7,070 nucleotides of DNA from Bacillota bacterium (GTDB taxonomy: Bacteria > Bacillota > Dethiobacteria > DTU022). The translations under genes and the position numbers were made by a program. Location: assembly GCA_012797095.1 (NCBI GenBank), contig JAAZPS010000284.1:1-7070 (forward strand). The letters are read 5' to 3'. Under the pieces are notes generated by a model. It did no database searches, was not told where the DNA came from, and worked only from the letters and a program-made list of their open reading frames with translations. Below are positions 6,177 to 7,070 of this stretch, piece by piece. Each line of letters opens with the position of its first letter. Position 1 is the first letter of the stretch.

Positions 6177-6183
6177 AAAGGGG
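6177..6183 (+). promoter_or_regulatory. Ribosome binding site of the secreted protein gene
   Basis: AAAGGGG lies 8 nt before the ATG at 6192 and, with the signal peptide that follows, fixes this start. I could not identify a convincing promoter upstream. The region 6128-6148 is rich in CCGG (6128-6131, 6136-6139, 6143-6146), including the palindrome GACCGGTC at 6141-6148. Confidence 0.6.
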
Positions 6184-6191
6184 TTAAGGGT

Positions 6192-7070
6192 ATGAAACGA
6201 ATAGTGGTAATTCTGTCAGTTATGCTGGTGTTGTGCTGCGCGTTCACCTCTGCAGCCGAGGCGCACTGTGTCTGGATCTGTAACCAGAATATGAAACTGC
6301 TGGTGCAGGAGATCTATCCCTGGGAGCTGAGCAAGAGCTGCGATATCGTTGAACCGGTTTCCCTTCCGGTAGGGGAATCGGTTGACGCTCATTACAGGGT
6401 GACGGCTACCAGGGGTAAACCGCAGACGATCCGTACTGTTGAGCTCGGTGCAAAGGTTAGCGGCGCCCGGACAGTAAAAGTATGTTACAACGGAAAGACA
6501 TATGATGTCGATGTGGTCGATGGGAAGATGAAGCTGGAAGTCCCCTACGCCTGCGGGGTCAATAGGTTTTCCGTGAAAGCCGGGTGTTGGACCTTTAAGT
6601 ATTGCCGGATCCTGCTGCCAACCGTGAAGAAGGAAAAGATCAATGCCACCGCAACACTGCGGGACAAATTGGATCCGGCCCCGGAAGGTCTGGCATTTGA
6701 ACTATCGGAAGGGTTTAAGTCTGCAAGAGAGCTGAAGGATTGCAAAAACAATACCTATCTGTTTGAATACACGGTGACTGTACGGAATCAATCATCCTAC
6801 GGCAAGACATATACCCTGAATAACGAAGCTTCCCTTGAGCTCATGGAGGGGGAGCCGCTGAAAAGAGACGCCTCTTTCGGGATAACTACACCGAAAAAAC
6901 CGGAAGAGCCGAAGCCGGATGAGCCCGATACTGAAGATATAAAGCCCGAAGATCCGAAGCTGGACCCCGGACCCGACCCTGAGAAAAAAGAGCAAAAACC
7001 GGCGCCAAAACCGGAAACAAAACGACCTTTGCCCCAGACCGATGGCGGTTACGGCTTCCCGGGTCTTTTG
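6192..7070 (+). CDS. Secreted, probably cell-wall-attached protein of unknown function (3' end outside window)
   Basis: The frame is open for 293 codons to the window edge and continues beyond it. Residues 1-24 are a signal peptide: a basic MKR start, a hydrophobic core and a likely cut after AEA (Ala24). The mature part begins with a cysteine-rich region (Cys26, 30, 50, 98, 121, 132, 138, 184), which could hold up to four disulfides. Residues of about 150-232 (ATLRDKLDPAPEGLAFELS, later EYTVTVRNQ and LNNEASLEL) look like a beta-sandwich of the DUF11 or pilin-like kind, a resemblance seen by eye only. Residues 234-281 are a Pro/Glu/Asp/Lys-rich spacer typical of wall-spanning regions. LPQTD at 280-284 then precedes GGYGFPGLL, which looks like the start of a membrane anchor, so sortase attachment is plausible although the motif is not a strict LPxTG. 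The function is not recognised. The gene diverges from the ABC operon. Confidence 0.8.
   Translation, partial: MKRIVVILSVMLVLCCAFTSAAEAHCVWICNQNMKLLVQEIYPWELSKSCDIVEPVSLPVGESVDAHYRVTATRGKPQTIRTVELGAKVSGARTVKVCYNGKTYDVDVVDGKMKLEVPYACGVNRFSVKAGCWTFKYCRILLPTVKKEKINATATLRDKLDPAPEGLAFELSEGFKSARELKDCKNNTYLFEYTVTVRNQSSYGKTYTLNNEASLELMEGEPLKRDASFGITTPKKPEEPKPDEPDTEDIKPEDPKLDPGPDPEKKEQKPAPKPETKRPLPQTDGGYGFPGLL
7029..7043 (+). other. Sortase-like sorting motif LPQTD (near-consensus)
   Basis: The codons for Leu-Pro-Gln-Thr-Asp follow the proline-rich spacer and precede a Gly-rich, hydrophobic start. In the usual LPxTG motif the last residue is Gly; here Asp takes its place and two Gly follow. The rest of the signal (membrane segment and basic tail) lies outside the window, so the call stays tentative. 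Confidence 0.4.

Noticed and set aside
6204..6239. A lipoprotein signal (LVLC or VLCC) in the secreted protein.
   Set aside because: The residue before the cysteine would be Leu or Cys where Gly, Ala or Ser is required, and a clear AEA signal-peptidase I site follows at residues 22-24.

Overview
The window looks like part of the chromosome of an anaerobic, moderate-GC (roughly 50-55% by eye) Gram-positive bacterium, most plausibly a clostridial lineage. This is an inference. It rests on an oxygen-sensitive glycyl radical enzyme, strong purine-rich ribosome binding sites, and a secreted protein with a proline-rich spacer ending in a sortase-like LPQTD motif. Nothing here fixes the genus.

Layout. 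Positions 1-139 hold repeats that resemble the end of an IS21-type insertion sequence. An extended -10 promoter (192-220) and a ribosome binding site (256-260) follow. They drive the main gene (267-3560, +), a 1097-residue protein that joins a radical SAM glycyl-radical activating enzyme to a complete glycyl radical enzyme in one reading frame. A short convergent gap (3561-3648) with a weak terminator candidate separates it from a two-gene minus-strand operon. That operon encodes an ABC transporter ATPase (5944 down to 5240) and a large ABC-2-like permease (5247 down to 3649), overlapping by 8 nt. A 247-bp divergent region (5945-6191) carries hairpins and promoter-like elements. The last gene (6192 to beyond 7070, +) is an unrecognised secreted, probably wall-attached protein cut off by the window edge.

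How the parts work together. In the main protein, the N-terminal domain should use a [4Fe-4S] cluster and S-adenosylmethionine to place a radical on Gly1071 of the C-terminal domain, which then generates the Cys695 thiyl radical for catalysis. The Gly-Cys-Val-Glu active-site loop points to an eliminase or decarboxylase-type enzyme and away from pyruvate formate-lyase. The substrate cannot be read from the sequence, and no partner enzymes or microcompartment genes lie nearby. The ABC pair forms its own exporter-like unit with unknown cargo, and no functional link to the radical enzyme is visible.

The activase-enzyme fusion is the most notable item. These two proteins are normally separate, and no in-frame ATG exists between codon 774 and codon 1512 from which the enzyme half could be made alone.
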